From positions 346,686 to 410,685 of the forward strand of contig JAPPKS010000017.1 of the NCBI GenBank assembly GCA_028819845.1: a stretch of 64,000 nucleotides of DNA, given 5' to 3'. The notes below the pieces were generated by a model that had not been told where the DNA came from, did not search any database, and was given only the letters and a program-made list of their open reading frames with translations. The translations under genes were made by a program, and so were the position numbers. Source of the DNA: Candidatus Poribacteria bacterium. GTDB taxonomy: Bacteria; Poribacteria; WGA-4E; PCPOR2b. Shown here one piece after another: positions 55,341 through 64,000 of the stretch; within the stretch, counting starts at the first letter, position 1, and each line of letters opens with the position of its first letter.

Positions 55341-55369
55341 ATAATATCAACTGGCTTATGCGCTGTCAA
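55341..55369 (-). promoter_or_regulatory. Promoter of the diheme cytochrome c gene
   Basis: Minus strand TTGACA (55369-55364), 17 nt, TATTAT (55346-55341). It lies ~55 nt upstream of the start and just downstream of hpt. Confidence 0.75.
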
Positions 55370-55455
55370 CGAAAAACTACGCCGATTGCCGCCGATAAGC
55401 CAATCTGAAATCGCCGGCAAGATGGTCGTTAATGAGCTTTCTGGCTCCTTGATTC

Positions 55456-55980
55456 TCAATCATCGCACACGGCAACGTACGGTAGATTGCGGTATTGCTG
55501 ATTGTAGTCCAAACCGTACCCGATTACAAAAACATCATCGATTTCAAATCCCACATAGTCAATGGAAACCGGAACCACGCGCCGACCAGGCTTATCGAGC
55601 AAACTACACACCCTTACGCTCGCTGGTTGCAGCGTACTGACATAATTCATGAGAAAGTTCAATGAATGTCCGGTATCAACGATGTCCTCCACCACGAGGA
55701 CATCTGCGTTGCGAAGATTTCCTTTAATACCGTGGATGACTTCGACATTCTCCGACGAAACACAGTTGGCACCGTAACTCTCAATTTGGACAAACTCACA
55801 CCGGACGGGAATAGAAACGGCACGCATGAGATCGGTAAAGAACACAACGCCGCCTTTGAGTACACCGAGAAGCACGAGGTCGGAATTGGCGTAATCGCCG
55901 GAAATTTCCCGCCCTAATTCGCGGACTCGTTCGCCAATTTGTGATTCCGTTATTAAAATTGATTGCGTCCGAGATTTCAT
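55456..55980 (-). CDS. hpt: Hypoxanthine phosphoribosyltransferase
   Basis: Purine salvage: makes IMP or GMP from hypoxanthine or guanine and PRPP. PRPP-binding motif VLVVEDIVDTGHSL is intact; LVLLGVLKGGVVFFTDLMRA, VRVCSLLDKPGRR and VGFEIDDVFVIGYGLDYNQQYRNLPYVA are family signatures. I chose ATG 55980 (174 aa), which matches the usual family N-terminus (ILITESQIGERVRELG). The longer frame from ATG 56058 overlaps the end of tilS by 17 nt and would add 26 residues. The tilS-hpt neighbourhood is a common bacterial pairing. Confidence 0.94.
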   Translation of the reverse strand: MKSRTQSILITESQIGERVRELGREISGDYANSDLVLLGVLKGGVVFFTDLMRAVSIPVRCEFVQIESYGANCVSSENVEVIHGIKGNLRNADVLVVEDIVDTGHSLNFLMNYVSTLQPASVRVCSLLDKPGRRVVPVSIDYVGFEIDDVFVIGYGLDYNQQYRNLPYVAVCDD

Positions 55981-56041
55981 AGCGGTAGACAATTCTCTTG
56001 CTCGTATATTCTTGGGTGCTGACAACTCGATTGTTAATTGC

Positions 56042-57445
56042 TTAATCCGCCAATCCATCGTACGGCGTATAAGCTAGATAGACGCATTGCTTAGTCTCAT
56101 CTCCGACCTTAAACCGCTCACTCGTCCGATGTCCCACAACCCACACGATTTCTTCGCCGCTCACAAGAATCGGAACACGGTCTCGTTCTTGGCGGGGAAC
56201 TTTGGAATCAATAAGAAAATCCTTAACCTTTTTGCTGCCCTGCATCCCAAATGGTTGAAATCGATCGCCTGCCCACCGGTTTCGCAGTTTAAGCGGAGAT
56301 TGGAAAAAATCGAACACCGCCCGAAATTTTCCATCAGGCAATTTCGCGGGTTGGGACGCCTCAACGGTAGCAATTATCCGTGCGTTTAACAGCGGCAAAT
56401 CCGTTGTACCCGGCACAACAACCTCGTATTCAAACGCGTTTGAAGCATATTCGGATTTGTGAAAAATTAGCTGATCATATTCGCGTTGCAGCCGCAGATT
56501 ACCGGGTAAATTTAATGAAGCGTTGGGCGATTCCCCTTCAATCAATTTTAACATCGCCGAAAAGTGATTAAAATAAAAACTCGTCATATTACCCGATAAC
56601 TCCCCGATAGCACAGCGCAAGATGCGTTGACGCACTGCGAGATGGTATCGAAGGAAGGTGCGGCGATTCAACACAACAACATCGGTCACATCCGGCTTCT
56701 CGCGGCACGCTTGAAATGCTTCGCCGCCAATCCCCTCTAAGTAGTCTGACTCGACGCGCAGCAGCTCGGCAGTCTGGTTAATCGTGCTTTGGATATTCGG
56801 ATTATATAACTGTTCTAACAGCGGAATCAACTCTAATCGAATGCGGTTACGAAGGCTACTAGGTTCATAGTTTGTCAAATCCCGCCGCGGTTGCAAACCG
56901 AGTTCCGCTGCGAACGCTTCAATTTCTTCCCGCGAAAATTTGAGAAGCGGGCGGATGAACTTTCCCTCTCGAACCGGTAGCATGCCTTTGAGGCCAATCG
57001 AACCGGCGCCGCGCAATAAGCGCATCAGAACGGTTTCCGCCTGATCCCCGCGATGATGCCCCAGTGCAATCTTCGTTGCGCCAATCTGTTCAGAAACGCG
57101 TTCGTAGAAATCGAATCGTGCTTCCCGAGCTGCCGCCTCTATCGAAAGTCCGCGATGCCTCATCATTTGCGGCACGTCAACCTGTTCGACGGAAATTGGC
57201 AAATTCAGTTCCTCCGCGAGTTTGTGGACATACTCGGCATCTGCAACCGAATCTGGGCGAATGCCGTGGTCTAAATGTGCAACATGGAGAGAACAACTGA
57301 ATTCATGCCGTAATGCGTGCAAGCAATACAGCAGCGAGAGCGAATCAACGCCGCCGGAAACGCCGACTACTACAATTTCCCCCGGTCGAATCATGTGATG
57401 TTCCAAGATATAACGGTTTACACGTTGAACAAAACAATCGGACAT
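56042..57445 (-). CDS. tilS: tRNA(Ile) lysidine synthetase
   Basis: Modifies C34 of the CAU anticodon tRNA-Ile to lysidine so it reads AUA; essential for decoding. The PP-loop is SGGVDS (30-35 from this start), with VAHLDHGIRPDSVADAEYV, ALGHHRGDQAETVLMRLLRG and an RNRIRLELIPLLE region. The C-terminal TilS domain contains NRWAGDRFQPFGMQGSKKVKDFLID. I chose ATG 57445 from family length (467 aa); the frame extends to ATG 57511. No clear ribosome-binding site precedes either. It lies close to the 3' end of the double-VWA gene and leads into hpt. Confidence 0.94.
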   Translation of the reverse strand: MSDCFVQRVNRYILEHHMIRPGEIVVVGVSGGVDSLSLLYCLHALRHEFSCSLHVAHLDHGIRPDSVADAEYVHKLAEELNLPISVEQVDVPQMMRHRGLSIEAAAREARFDFYERVSEQIGATKIALGHHRGDQAETVLMRLLRGAGSIGLKGMLPVREGKFIRPLLKFSREEIEAFAAELGLQPRRDLTNYEPSSLRNRIRLELIPLLEQLYNPNIQSTINQTAELLRVESDYLEGIGGEAFQACREKPDVTDVVVLNRRTFLRYHLAVRQRILRCAIGELSGNMTSFYFNHFSAMLKLIEGESPNASLNLPGNLRLQREYDQLIFHKSEYASNAFEYEVVVPGTTDLPLLNARIIATVEASQPAKLPDGKFRAVFDFFQSPLKLRNRWAGDRFQPFGMQGSKKVKDFLIDSKVPRQERDRVPILVSGEEIVWVVGHRTSERFKVGDETKQCVYLAYTPYDGLAD

Positions 57446-57517
57446 GACAATTGTTTTAATGCGGAGGTTTAATGTTACCTTTTCCAAGTCGCCTAACTTG
57501 TGCGCAAACATGTTACG

Positions 57518-60382
57518 TCAGCTGCCTGAACCGGCGCGTTTTTTGGCTGCCAATAAACGCCCCGTCCCGCCGTGTTCAACCTGCGGCTGAACACTCGCGC
57601 TTGCAGATGCCTGTTGCGATAAAAGTGCATCTGTCGGAACCTGCCTTTGTTGAAATGCGCCTGTTCGAGTTGGCTGGCGTAGAACGGACTTTGTCTCGCT
57701 CAGACGGGAGAGTGTCGGTGACAAAGCATTGCGGTCTCGCCGGCGAAACACACGCAACTGCGCCCGAAGTTCAGATAAGTAGCCGCTTGCAATTGTTACA
57801 CGGCGGAGTATCATCTCAACGACAAACAACACAAAGCTCGCCGCCAGCAAAAGACCCGATAGCGGCTTCAGGTGTTCTATTCCTTTACCCGATCGCTCCA
57901 GAATTTGGTCTGGCGACGGGTCGAAAATTCCGTCAGTTCGCCTGGATATTTCAGCGAGTAACTGTCGATTGGTCTTGAATTCAGCGAATTCTCCCGGGTA
58001 CGAAACAATCAGATTTGCACGCCGCGAACTCTTGAGCGCGCCGTTCAACTTTTCCTGCACGGTAACGTGATATGCACCGAGTTCGCGAATCGGGAAACCG
58101 CCTTCGTACCGTGTCGGCGTGACACGTTGCAACTCTATTGACTCGCCGCCCCCGCGTGGTCGTGCAACATGACCGACAAACCCATCTGTTTCGCTAACCA
58201 CGCCCCCAACGCCTCCTTCGTGACGCCGGACCGAGCGCGTCACGTCAAAATCATCAACTACAACCTGTCCCTCCCCACCGCGATGAAGAACGTGGAGATT
58301 GAACTCTCCGCCGCCCTGGTTGGGTGCCAACACCCAATTGACCACTTGACCCCAAAACTTTCCGAAATTTTTCCATTCAATCCAATCGGCGCCCCAACCC
58401 GGTTTCACGTCGGAAGTAAATGCGGCAGCTCTCCCCAAGCCGTAATTCCATGCAGCCAAGATTGGGTGATTTTCGTGAGAGCGGATGATAACCTGCGCAC
58501 GCTCCTTTCCAGATGTCGCAATATAGCCGTAGAGTTTCGGAAGACGGCCAATTTCCGCCAAAATCTGACTGCCGAATTCGCTGATAGTTGGTTGAAACGA
58601 TTGCTGGATCGTGTACTTCTGCGTCTGCCTCACCGCGTTCACGAAAACCTTCGGTAGTTGGCTCACGTTTCGCACGTATTTGTAATTCCCCTGTCCCTCG
58701 CGAGCAATTGATTGCATTAACTGTTGTCCGGCGGCATCGCCAATGGCGATTGTTGTTACGGATATCTGATCGGCGGCTATCCGCCTCGCTAAAGGGGTGA
58801 ATGCACCATCCGATTTTCCGTCCGACAACAGGATGATGTGTTTCTGCTTCGCGTCAATTTCCTTGAGAACTTCATGTGCTTTTTCGAGCGAGGGATACAT
58901 TTCCGTACCGCCGCCTGGGGATAACTTTCCAACACCTCGGTTGATTCGTTCGTGTTCATTCGTGGGTGCGATGAACATCTTAATCGGCGGATTCGCCGCG
59001 AACCCAATTAACCCAACGCGGTCCTCTTCATCAAGCACACGAACAGCGGCGCGAACCCCTTCAATAGCCAACTCAATCTTTTGGTCGGCGCCGACATAGT
59101 CTTCCATGCTGCCGGACGCATCAACCACAAGCATGAGTGCGACCGATTCTTTACGCTGCTTGGGCGTCATGTCGACGGGCAATACGCGCTCCAGCGGCGT
59201 ATCGTGATAGCCGCCCACGCCGAAAGCGCGATCTCCGCCTATTGCCACCAGGCCATTGCCCAAATCACGGACGTAGCTATCGATTAGCACCATTTGCGAT
59301 TGTGGAATTTCATCCGCAGAGACATTACTTAGGATGACTGCGTCATAGCCTTGAAGGAGAGCCAAATCAGTTGGAAATCCGGAAGGCGCGATAACGTCCA
59401 CGTTGAAATGGTCTTTTTCAAGCACCGTCTTAAGTCTGGCGGCATTTTCTGCTTCGCTTTCAACGTACAAGATGCGCGGGCGCCCGTACACACCAACTAA
59501 ACCGTAAGCCGAGTTGTTTTCGGAAATTGAATCAATAGGCGCGGAGATGTCGACACGATACACGTGGTTCCGCGTTTCCCTGATTCGCTGTGGTAAAAAA
59601 CTATCAATAACCTGCTTGCCGGCTTCAAGTTGAACCGTTTGCGCTGTTGAAACGGGGACGTTGTTATGATACAGCCGCACCGTCGCTTGGGTATCTGTCG
59701 TGCTCTCGACAATCGCACGAATTGTAAAGGGTGCATCGGCTTTGGCTCGCGGCGGCACCTGTAAATCTCGCACCCAAACTTCATTTTCCCGCTCGGCGTT
59801 CAGAGGAATTGTAAATATTTCTATCCCGCTTGCTTCCACGAGATCCAATATTTCATTTGCGTCATTTATATTCTGTAAACCGTCGCTGAGCAAGACAAAT
59901 CGGGTTTGCCTTGCCTCCGGCAAGTTTACCATACCCAACTGAATAGCACTGGCAATATCGGTTGCGTTACCGTCGATACTTGTGTCCGATAAAAATTCCG
60001 AAGTTAAAGTCGGCGCAGTCAACCGAGGTTGCATTGGTGTACCGATGGTAGCTCGCGCTGCGAAACGAATCACACTGAACTCATCTTCGGAATTCATCGC
60101 ATTTACGGCATCGTTTATCCGAGCTATCCCCTCTGCCTGTTTTGAAGACGGAATGCTGCCAGATACATCAAGGAGAAACGTCACAGAAAGTATATCCGAT
60201 CGGCTTTTCTGTTGTAATCCGACGGTTGCCAGAATCAGACACACTAATCCTCCGATTCGAAGCACAAGTAGCGTAAATCGCCGCCATGGTGCGGCTTCAA
60301 CCCGTGTGCGACCGTTGATTATTAAGACAAGCGGCAAAGAAATCAGGAACAAAAATAAGAGAGGATGATCAATCTGAATCAT
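57518..60382 (-). CDS. Large membrane protein with two VWA domains and a GATase-like middle
   Basis: 954-residue inner-membrane protein. Transmembrane helices at 8-23 and 37-56. The first VWA domain carries DVSGS at 72-76. A CARDB-like beta region is at ~200-290. A glutamine-amidotransferase-like segment is at ~300-405 (RPRILYVESE, YDAVILSNVSADEIP, GGDRAFGVGGY). A second VWA domain carries DASGS at 421-425 and LLSDGKSDG. A C-terminal helix (~LSGLLLAASFVLFVVEMIL) and a basic, Ser/Gln-rich tail follow. This is the BatA/BatB-like VWA family common in Planctomycetes-type genomes, where it is usually beside a DUF58 protein and MoxR ATPase; neither is here. Likely a periplasmic scaffold. Interior promoter at 60542-60570. 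Confidence 0.9.
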   Translation of the reverse strand: MIQIDHPLLFLFLISLPLVLIINGRTRVEAAPWRRFTLLVLRIGGLVCLILATVGLQQKSRSDILSVTFLLDVSGSIPSSKQAEGIARINDAVNAMNSEDEFSVIRFAARATIGTPMQPRLTAPTLTSEFLSDTSIDGNATDIASAIQLGMVNLPEARQTRFVLLSDGLQNINDANEILDLVEASGIEIFTIPLNAERENEVWVRDLQVPPRAKADAPFTIRAIVESTTDTQATVRLYHNNVPVSTAQTVQLEAGKQVIDSFLPQRIRETRNHVYRVDISAPIDSISENNSAYGLVGVYGRPRILYVESEAENAARLKTVLEKDHFNVDVIAPSGFPTDLALLQGYDAVILSNVSADEIPQSQMVLIDSYVRDLGNGLVAIGGDRAFGVGGYHDTPLERVLPVDMTPKQRKESVALMLVVDASGSMEDYVGADQKIELAIEGVRAAVRVLDEEDRVGLIGFAANPPIKMFIAPTNEHERINRGVGKLSPGGGTEMYPSLEKAHEVLKEIDAKQKHIILLSDGKSDGAFTPLARRIAADQISVTTIAIGDAAGQQLMQSIAREGQGNYKYVRNVSQLPKVFVNAVRQTQKYTIQQSFQPTISEFGSQILAEIGRLPKLYGYIATSGKERAQVIIRSHENHPILAAWNYGLGRAAAFTSDVKPGWGADWIEWKNFGKFWGQVVNWVLAPNQGGGEFNLHVLHRGGEGQVVVDDFDVTRSVRRHEGGVGGVVSETDGFVGHVARPRGGGESIELQRVTPTRYEGGFPIRELGAYHVTVQEKLNGALKSSRRANLIVSYPGEFAEFKTNRQLLAEISRRTDGIFDPSPDQILERSGKGIEHLKPLSGLLLAASFVLFVVEMILRRVTIASGYLSELRAQLRVFRRRDRNALSPTLSRLSETKSVLRQPTRTGAFQQRQVPTDALLSQQASASASVQPQVEHGGTGRLLAAKKRAGSGS

Positions 60383-60429
60383 GGCGAGAGGAGGATTACG
60401 TTCACTGTTGTACAGTCAGAATGATAATT

Positions 60430-60510
60430 GTAGGAGCGATCTCCGTATTACAGCCTCTGCCTTCGCGCCGTAGGAGCAATCTCCGAATCGCGACTTCTAC
60501 GTATCGCGGC
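60430..60510. repeat. Dispersed repeat, direct pair
   Basis: TGTAGGAGCGATCTCCG (60430 on) and CGTAGGAGCAATCTCCG (60468 on) are near-identical halves of the same family as the copy at 2256. Confidence 0.7.
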
Positions 60511-60726
60511 ATCTAATTCCGTAGTCGCAAACGCAGTAGCTATAATATACCACAGCACCAAACATATCAAGGAGAATTCGCCGCCAGATGTGCGTTGAAA
60601 ATGCCAATAAGGGCGGTGTTCCCAACCCGGCAACAAAACTCCGCTGTCGAAATATTTATGTTGACCGGGAAACAATAAACGAATAAAATAACTGGACTGG
60701 TTCAGTAGTTGCTTGACATATTGCAT
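60448..60726 (-). CDS. Possible small membrane protein (doubtful)
   Basis: A 92-codon frame upstream of the double-VWA gene, beginning MQYVKQLLNQSSYF, with one hydrophobic stretch (GGEFSLICLVLWYIIATAFA). Its last ~14 codons are translated dispersed-repeat sequence (EIAPTARRQRL). A good promoter for the VWA gene lies inside it. It may be a relic or not coding. Confidence 0.3.
   Translation of the reverse strand: MQYVKQLLNQSSYFIRLLFPGQHKYFDSGVLLPGWEHRPYWHFQRTSGGEFSLICLVLWYIIATAFATTELDAAIRRSRDSEIAPTARRQRL
60542..60570 (-). promoter_or_regulatory. Promoter of the double-VWA gene
   Basis: Minus strand TTGATA (60570-60565), 17 nt, TATTAT (60547-60542), ~160 nt upstream of the VWA ATG; the leader spans the dispersed repeat pair. 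Confidence 0.6.
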
Positions 60727-60814
60727 AATTTAACTTGAAACCGAGTTTTTTCTTCAAAACTCGGTTTCTTTAATGGCTACTGCATTCATCAAAGCCCAAG
60801 AGAGGAGGCAGGCG

Positions 60815-60975
60815 TATATTACCCCTCTACCCGCGGTAGGCGGGGAACAAGCGGCTGAATAGAATCAACTGAGCGAATAGCGAAGGCGATAGTAAATCCG
60901 GTGCGATAGATGTTACACCGGTTATACCAACTCAACCCCCCAAGTATGGCTTTGTCACCTATTAATCAAACAAGC
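60815..60975 (+). repeat. Long intergenic repeat element, copy B
   Basis: Second copy of the element at 54290, same orientation, ending ~60 nt before the GH127-like gene. The rest of the gap 60727-61033 shows no gene. Confidence 0.7.
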
Positions 60976-61033
60976 TTTAATATACGTCCACTAAATCGCA
61001 TAAATTTCTTTGTCTGAAAGGGAATAAAATAAA

Positions 61034-62878
61034 ATGCTCAATCACAATCCAATGGCGAAATGTACGCTGGGTGAACGCTACGAAGTTGAGGTGCCGGACA
61101 CACTCGATTTAGCTGACAGAATGGGCTTAGCCATTACCGCATTGACTAACGTTTGGGACCCTCAAGCAAAGTGGGGGTTGAAGTTTATCGTGGATTTTTC
61201 CCGTAAACCAGCTGTCCTGTTCGTCAATCACCTGATCGATGTCTACCTGAATATTCCGCCAAAATTCGTCGAAGCGTTGGCGTTGTGCCGGCTAGCATCT
61301 GGCAATAAACAAAACATTGAGGTAGATAAAGGTGTACTTGGAGCGCAGTTGAGCTTCGTCGGCGAGGATGGGCTGACCTACTGCCCAACCGATATTTTCG
61401 ACACCGTTTCCATGGGAATCCCCAGTTTCGCAGAATCTGAAAGTGGGGAAATGACGCCGTTCTCAGAGATTTGGGGTGAAGGTAGGCAACTCATCGCACT
61501 ATCGACACTCGCGCAAATTGACGACGACCCGCGATGGATTGAGATTGGCAAACGCAAAGTCGACCGCCTCCTTTCGCTCACACGGGAAAAAGGTGATTTT
61601 CGATTCCTGTGGAGAGCGCAATTCGTACCAGGTCAAGCTCCGCCAAGCGATGCAGATGAACCTGGCTTGATGGATAGCGAAGGCGGCGGCTTATACAGTA
61701 AGGACAATCTTTTCACCATATATTATTGCATAGGATCGACAGGCCATGGCGCCGGGCTTTTCTACCGCGTAACCGGATATGAACCAGCGCTCGAATTATC
61801 GCGCGGATTAGCTCGGTGGGCGTTGGCTCGCCTCTTTAACAGTGCGGACGGTGAATACAAATTCTGGCACTTTCACCACGGGCTTTACGCATTGATGGCA
61901 GTTTGTGAATACGGTTTTGCCACCAGCGATCGGGAGGTTTTAGAACGTGTGGACGCGTGTTATCGCTTCGCGCGCGAGATGGGAGATCCGCTCATCGGTT
62001 TCTTCCCTGAAGCCCAACCCGGTACAGATTGGTATTTGGACCGGCGCGGAAACTCCGTCGAAATCTGTGAAGTCGCGGACATGGTCTGGTTGGCGCTTTA
62101 CCTGACAGAGGCAGGTTTAGGCGATTATTGGGACGATGTAGACCGGTGGGTACGCAATGTGTATGCGAACGGGCAACTCTGCGATGTGAGTCTGTTCGAT
62201 CGAATCCCGGAGAGTTACTACAACACCGAACCCGATAATCACCAATACCGGGACGACGATAACATTCGCGAGCGTTCCGTCGGCTCCTTTTTTGGGTGGA
62301 TGCGCGCAAACGAAGCGCTGACAGTCCATCAGACGCCCGACGGACCGAAGTTAGACGCATCAAGCATCATGCACTGCTGCACCGCTAACGGCGCTCGCAC
62401 GCTTTACTCTGTGTGGGACAAAATGGTGGCAAAAACGGACGGGCTTGTCAAAGTCAATCTACTGCTGAACCGCGCCTCTCAGTGGCTTGATGTGGATAGC
62501 TACCTGCCTGTCGAAGGGAAGGTCGTGCTGCACATTAAAGACGCGCCTACTGTAGCCGTGCGAATTCCCGAATGGTGCAATCCAAACGATGTCCATGCCA
62601 CCGTCGGAGGTGAAGAACGCCGAACGCTCATAGATGGGCGTTACGTACAAGTCGGTTGGTTGAATCGCGGTGACCAAGTTACCCTCAAGTTCCCGGTACC
62701 AGAACGCGTTGTACATCGAGTTCTTGGCGAAATCCCCTATAAATTGGTTATTCGCGGTTCAGATGTCGTGTCTATCGATCCGAAAGGTGTCGCATACCCG
62801 CTCTATGAAAACACGCCAACCGGGAAACTAGTTAAGAAAACACGTTTCGTCCCCGACACGAAAGCCGTTATCTGGTAA
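61034..62878 (+). CDS. GH127/DUF1680-like glycoside hydrolase
   Basis: Cytoplasmic (no signal peptide) all-alpha (alpha/alpha)6 barrel enzyme related to beta-L-arabinofuranosidases. The Zn-Cys catalytic set seems conserved: Glu343 and Cys345 in SVEICEVADM correspond to the E-x-C of GH127, and Cys448-Cys449 in SIMHCCTANGARTLYSV to its Cys-Cys pair. Other signatures are TGHGAGLFYRVTG and GGLYSKDNLF. C-terminal beta domain ~480-610. The 614 residues are usual. AAAGGGAA precedes the ATG. Poribacteria-like genomes carry many such enzymes. The substrate may not be arabinofuranose; several DUF1680 proteins remain uncharacterised. Confidence 0.88.
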   Translation: MLNHNPMAKCTLGERYEVEVPDTLDLADRMGLAITALTNVWDPQAKWGLKFIVDFSRKPAVLFVNHLIDVYLNIPPKFVEALALCRLASGNKQNIEVDKGVLGAQLSFVGEDGLTYCPTDIFDTVSMGIPSFAESESGEMTPFSEIWGEGRQLIALSTLAQIDDDPRWIEIGKRKVDRLLSLTREKGDFRFLWRAQFVPGQAPPSDADEPGLMDSEGGGLYSKDNLFTIYYCIGSTGHGAGLFYRVTGYEPALELSRGLARWALARLFNSADGEYKFWHFHHGLYALMAVCEYGFATSDREVLERVDACYRFAREMGDPLIGFFPEAQPGTDWYLDRRGNSVEICEVADMVWLALYLTEAGLGDYWDDVDRWVRNVYANGQLCDVSLFDRIPESYYNTEPDNHQYRDDDNIRERSVGSFFGWMRANEALTVHQTPDGPKLDASSIMHCCTANGARTLYSVWDKMVAKTDGLVKVNLLLNRASQWLDVDSYLPVEGKVVLHIKDAPTVAVRIPEWCNPNDVHATVGGEERRTLIDGRYVQVGWLNRGDQVTLKFPVPERVVHRVLGEIPYKLVIRGSDVVSIDPKGVAYPLYENTPTGKLVKKTRFVPDTKAVIW

Positions 62879-62938
62879 CCAGCCAAATCTAACCAGCCGA
62901 ATCAATTTGGAATCCCTGCGCCTATCCGCCAATATCCG

Positions 62939-63532
62939 TCACCGCTCTGCAAGCTGATACACTTCGACTTCTCGAATTTTCGCGGGCGCCTGGTCGATAA
63001 CGCGGTAATGCGGAATATAGAGCCGACCCACCGTCAGCTTTCTATTCACGACCTTGTCCCCCGGCTCCGCGATTGGCTTCGGAACAATGTCATCATCGAC
63101 TGTGCGGGACACATCAATTCGAATCATATTTGTCTCGACGTTCAGCCGATCGACGAGATATTGCGTTTGCGTTCGTCCAGTACCAATATTCCTTCGTTGG
63201 CGCATCGAGTAGCACGTTTCCCATTCGGAAGTCTTCATGTCTAAATAGTCCACATGAAACCAAAACAGATTTTCATTGTGGATAATAATTCTTCGCACCT
63301 TCTTAGCTTCGGGAAATTTAAGTATAAAGATCCGCGGTTTATTGCTGCCGCCTACTGCCGCCACCGTGTCGAGTTTTCCATCATTGATGGACGGATGGTT
63401 TGCCTCCGTACCAAAACTTTTGAGCGCAAAATTCTCGCTCCACTGGGTTGACAAGGCTGACAGCCAAACGCAACCCGGCAACCCGATACACATCACTAAA
63501 AAAAAGCTGAATCCGGACAGTCTACCGTACAT
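62939..63532 (-). CDS. Discoidin-like lipoprotein
   Basis: Lipoprotein with lipobox LPGC and a beta-sandwich resembling F5/8 type C (discoidin) domains: LKSFGTEANHPSINDGKLDT, FPEAKKVRRIIIHNENLFWF, VRIDVSRT-like strands and the closing KIREVEVYQL. Such domains bind sugars or lipids at the cell surface. I chose ATG 63532, which has GAGG at good spacing; a TTG six bases upstream is also in frame. About 197 residues. It sits next to a beta-propeller gene on the same strand, 88 nt away, and may share its transcript. Confidence 0.75.
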   Translation of the reverse strand: MYGRLSGFSFFLVMCIGLPGCVWLSALSTQWSENFALKSFGTEANHPSINDGKLDTVAAVGGSNKPRIFILKFPEAKKVRRIIIHNENLFWFHVDYLDMKTSEWETCYSMRQRRNIGTGRTQTQYLVDRLNVETNMIRIDVSRTVDDDIVPKPIAEPGDKVVNRKLTVGRLYIPHYRVIDQAPAKIREVEVYQLAER

Positions 63533-63620
63533 TTTCAACCTCGTGAGTCATTGTCACGTTCAACCCATCTAGACTAGAAGAGTCTCAGGGTGGGATAATC
63601 AAGTCGTTTTTCGAACGCGT

Positions 63621-64000
63621 CTATTCTTCTTCGTTTTGAATTTGCCTGTCCATGGCGGGGTTGTTTCTGTCCAGCTTGGCAAGTCCGTTAGATGTACCAA
63701 CCCAGACAACGCCGTCGCCGATCGCAATGCAATTCACAATCGGATCTCCAAGCTGAATGGCAGGATATTCAAACCATTCCCAATTACCCGCACTTTTTAA
63801 GTACACTACATCATTCTTTGCTATCCACAACGGCGGCTGTCTGTTTATTTCCCCAGAGTTCTCGCCCGAAATTTCCCCCACGGCAATGTAGATATCTCGA
63901 AGCGATACCAAATCTCCGACAGAATCCACCGGTTGTACAGAACTGTTCGATCCCTGCGGGTCTATCTCGACGTAGCCGTTTTCCTCATCATTGTACCACG
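63621..64000 (-). CDS. Beta-propeller protein, C-terminal end (5' part outside window)
   Basis: The frame is open through the right edge (first codons read TGG TAC AAT on the minus strand), so this is the 3' part of a larger gene. The visible 126 residues contain propeller blade motifs, notably GVVWVGTSNGLAKLDRN, which matches the two-component regulator propeller (Reg_prop) consensus, and a PLWIAKNDVVYLK strand set. Probably an extracytoplasmic ligand-sensing or carbohydrate-related propeller. The overall architecture cannot be seen. Confidence 0.75.
   Translation of the reverse strand, partial: WYNDEENGYVEIDPQGSNSSVQPVDSVGDLVSLRDIYIAVGEISGENSGEINRQPPLWIAKNDVVYLKSAGNWEWFEYPAIQLGDPIVNCIAIGDGVVWVGTSNGLAKLDRNNPAMDRQIQNEEE

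Overview
The window reads as a chromosomal segment of a Gram-negative-type bacterium. Evidence for an outer envelope includes lipobox lipoproteins, a SurA-like periplasmic chaperone, a TRAP solute-binding protein and a complex I operon. Gene content and style suggest Candidatus Poribacteria or a neighbouring lineage: a GH127-like glycosidase, VWA/GATase-like membrane proteins, RqcH, many coiled-coil and TPR proteins, and dispersed intergenic repeats containing GTAGGTTGGGTAGAGCG. This placement is inference and no rRNA is present to test it. Canonical housekeeping promoters (TTGACA-like, exactly 17 nt, TATAAT-like) can be read directly in front of many genes.

Layout. 0-2 kb: a TatT lipoprotein and the truncated DctP/TatP solute-binding protein of a TPR-associated TRAP transporter. 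2.5-10.7 kb: a membrane-anchored VWA protein, DprA, a repeat-rich gap, DoxX, a SurA-like chaperone, a GT4 glycosyltransferase, an acidic coiled-coil protein and an OGG1-type glycosylase. 11.1-14.9 kb: the ilvBNC operon behind a T-box riboswitch with its own promoter and terminator. 14.9-22.4 kb: Mn-type superoxide dismutase, a J-domain coiled-coil protein and an atypical carbamoyltransferase on the minus strand; then a DUF815 ATPase, RqcH, a STAS protein and an ELM1-like protein on the plus strand. 22.5-27 kb: a J-domain/TPR membrane protein, a lipoprotein-recQ pair and two tRNA genes (Gln-CTG, Glu-CTC).

27-38.4 kb: a complex I operon in the order nuoA-B-C-D-H-I-J-K-L-M-N on the minus strand, without nuoE, F and G. 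38.5-43.7 kb: three unusual minus-strand genes: a zinc-ribbon protein with a central beta-rich domain, an SPFH/flotillin-like protein with a very long 11-residue-repeat coiled coil, and a four-motif beta-gamma-crystallin protein fused to a GATase-like domain. 44.8-54 kb: gltB, then a TCA set on the plus strand (divergent citrate synthase, NADP-type isocitrate dehydrogenase, malate dehydrogenase). 54.5-60.4 kb: a diheme cytochrome c, hpt, tilS and a large double-VWA membrane protein. 61-64 kb: a GH127-like enzyme, a discoidin-like lipoprotein and the end of a beta-propeller protein.

Together the window holds core energy metabolism (complex I, citrate synthase/Icd/Mdh, cytochrome c), nitrogen and branched-chain amino acid synthesis (GltB, IlvBNC), DNA and translation quality control (RecQ, DprA, OGG, RqcH, TilS) and many uncharacterised scaffold proteins. 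No CRISPR array, phage, transposase or dedicated defence island was seen. The least explained items are the hybrid-motif carbamoyltransferase, the T-box-controlled ilv operon, the hendecad SPFH protein with its crystallin and zinc/beta-domain neighbours, and the intergenic repeats that supply or abut stop codons.
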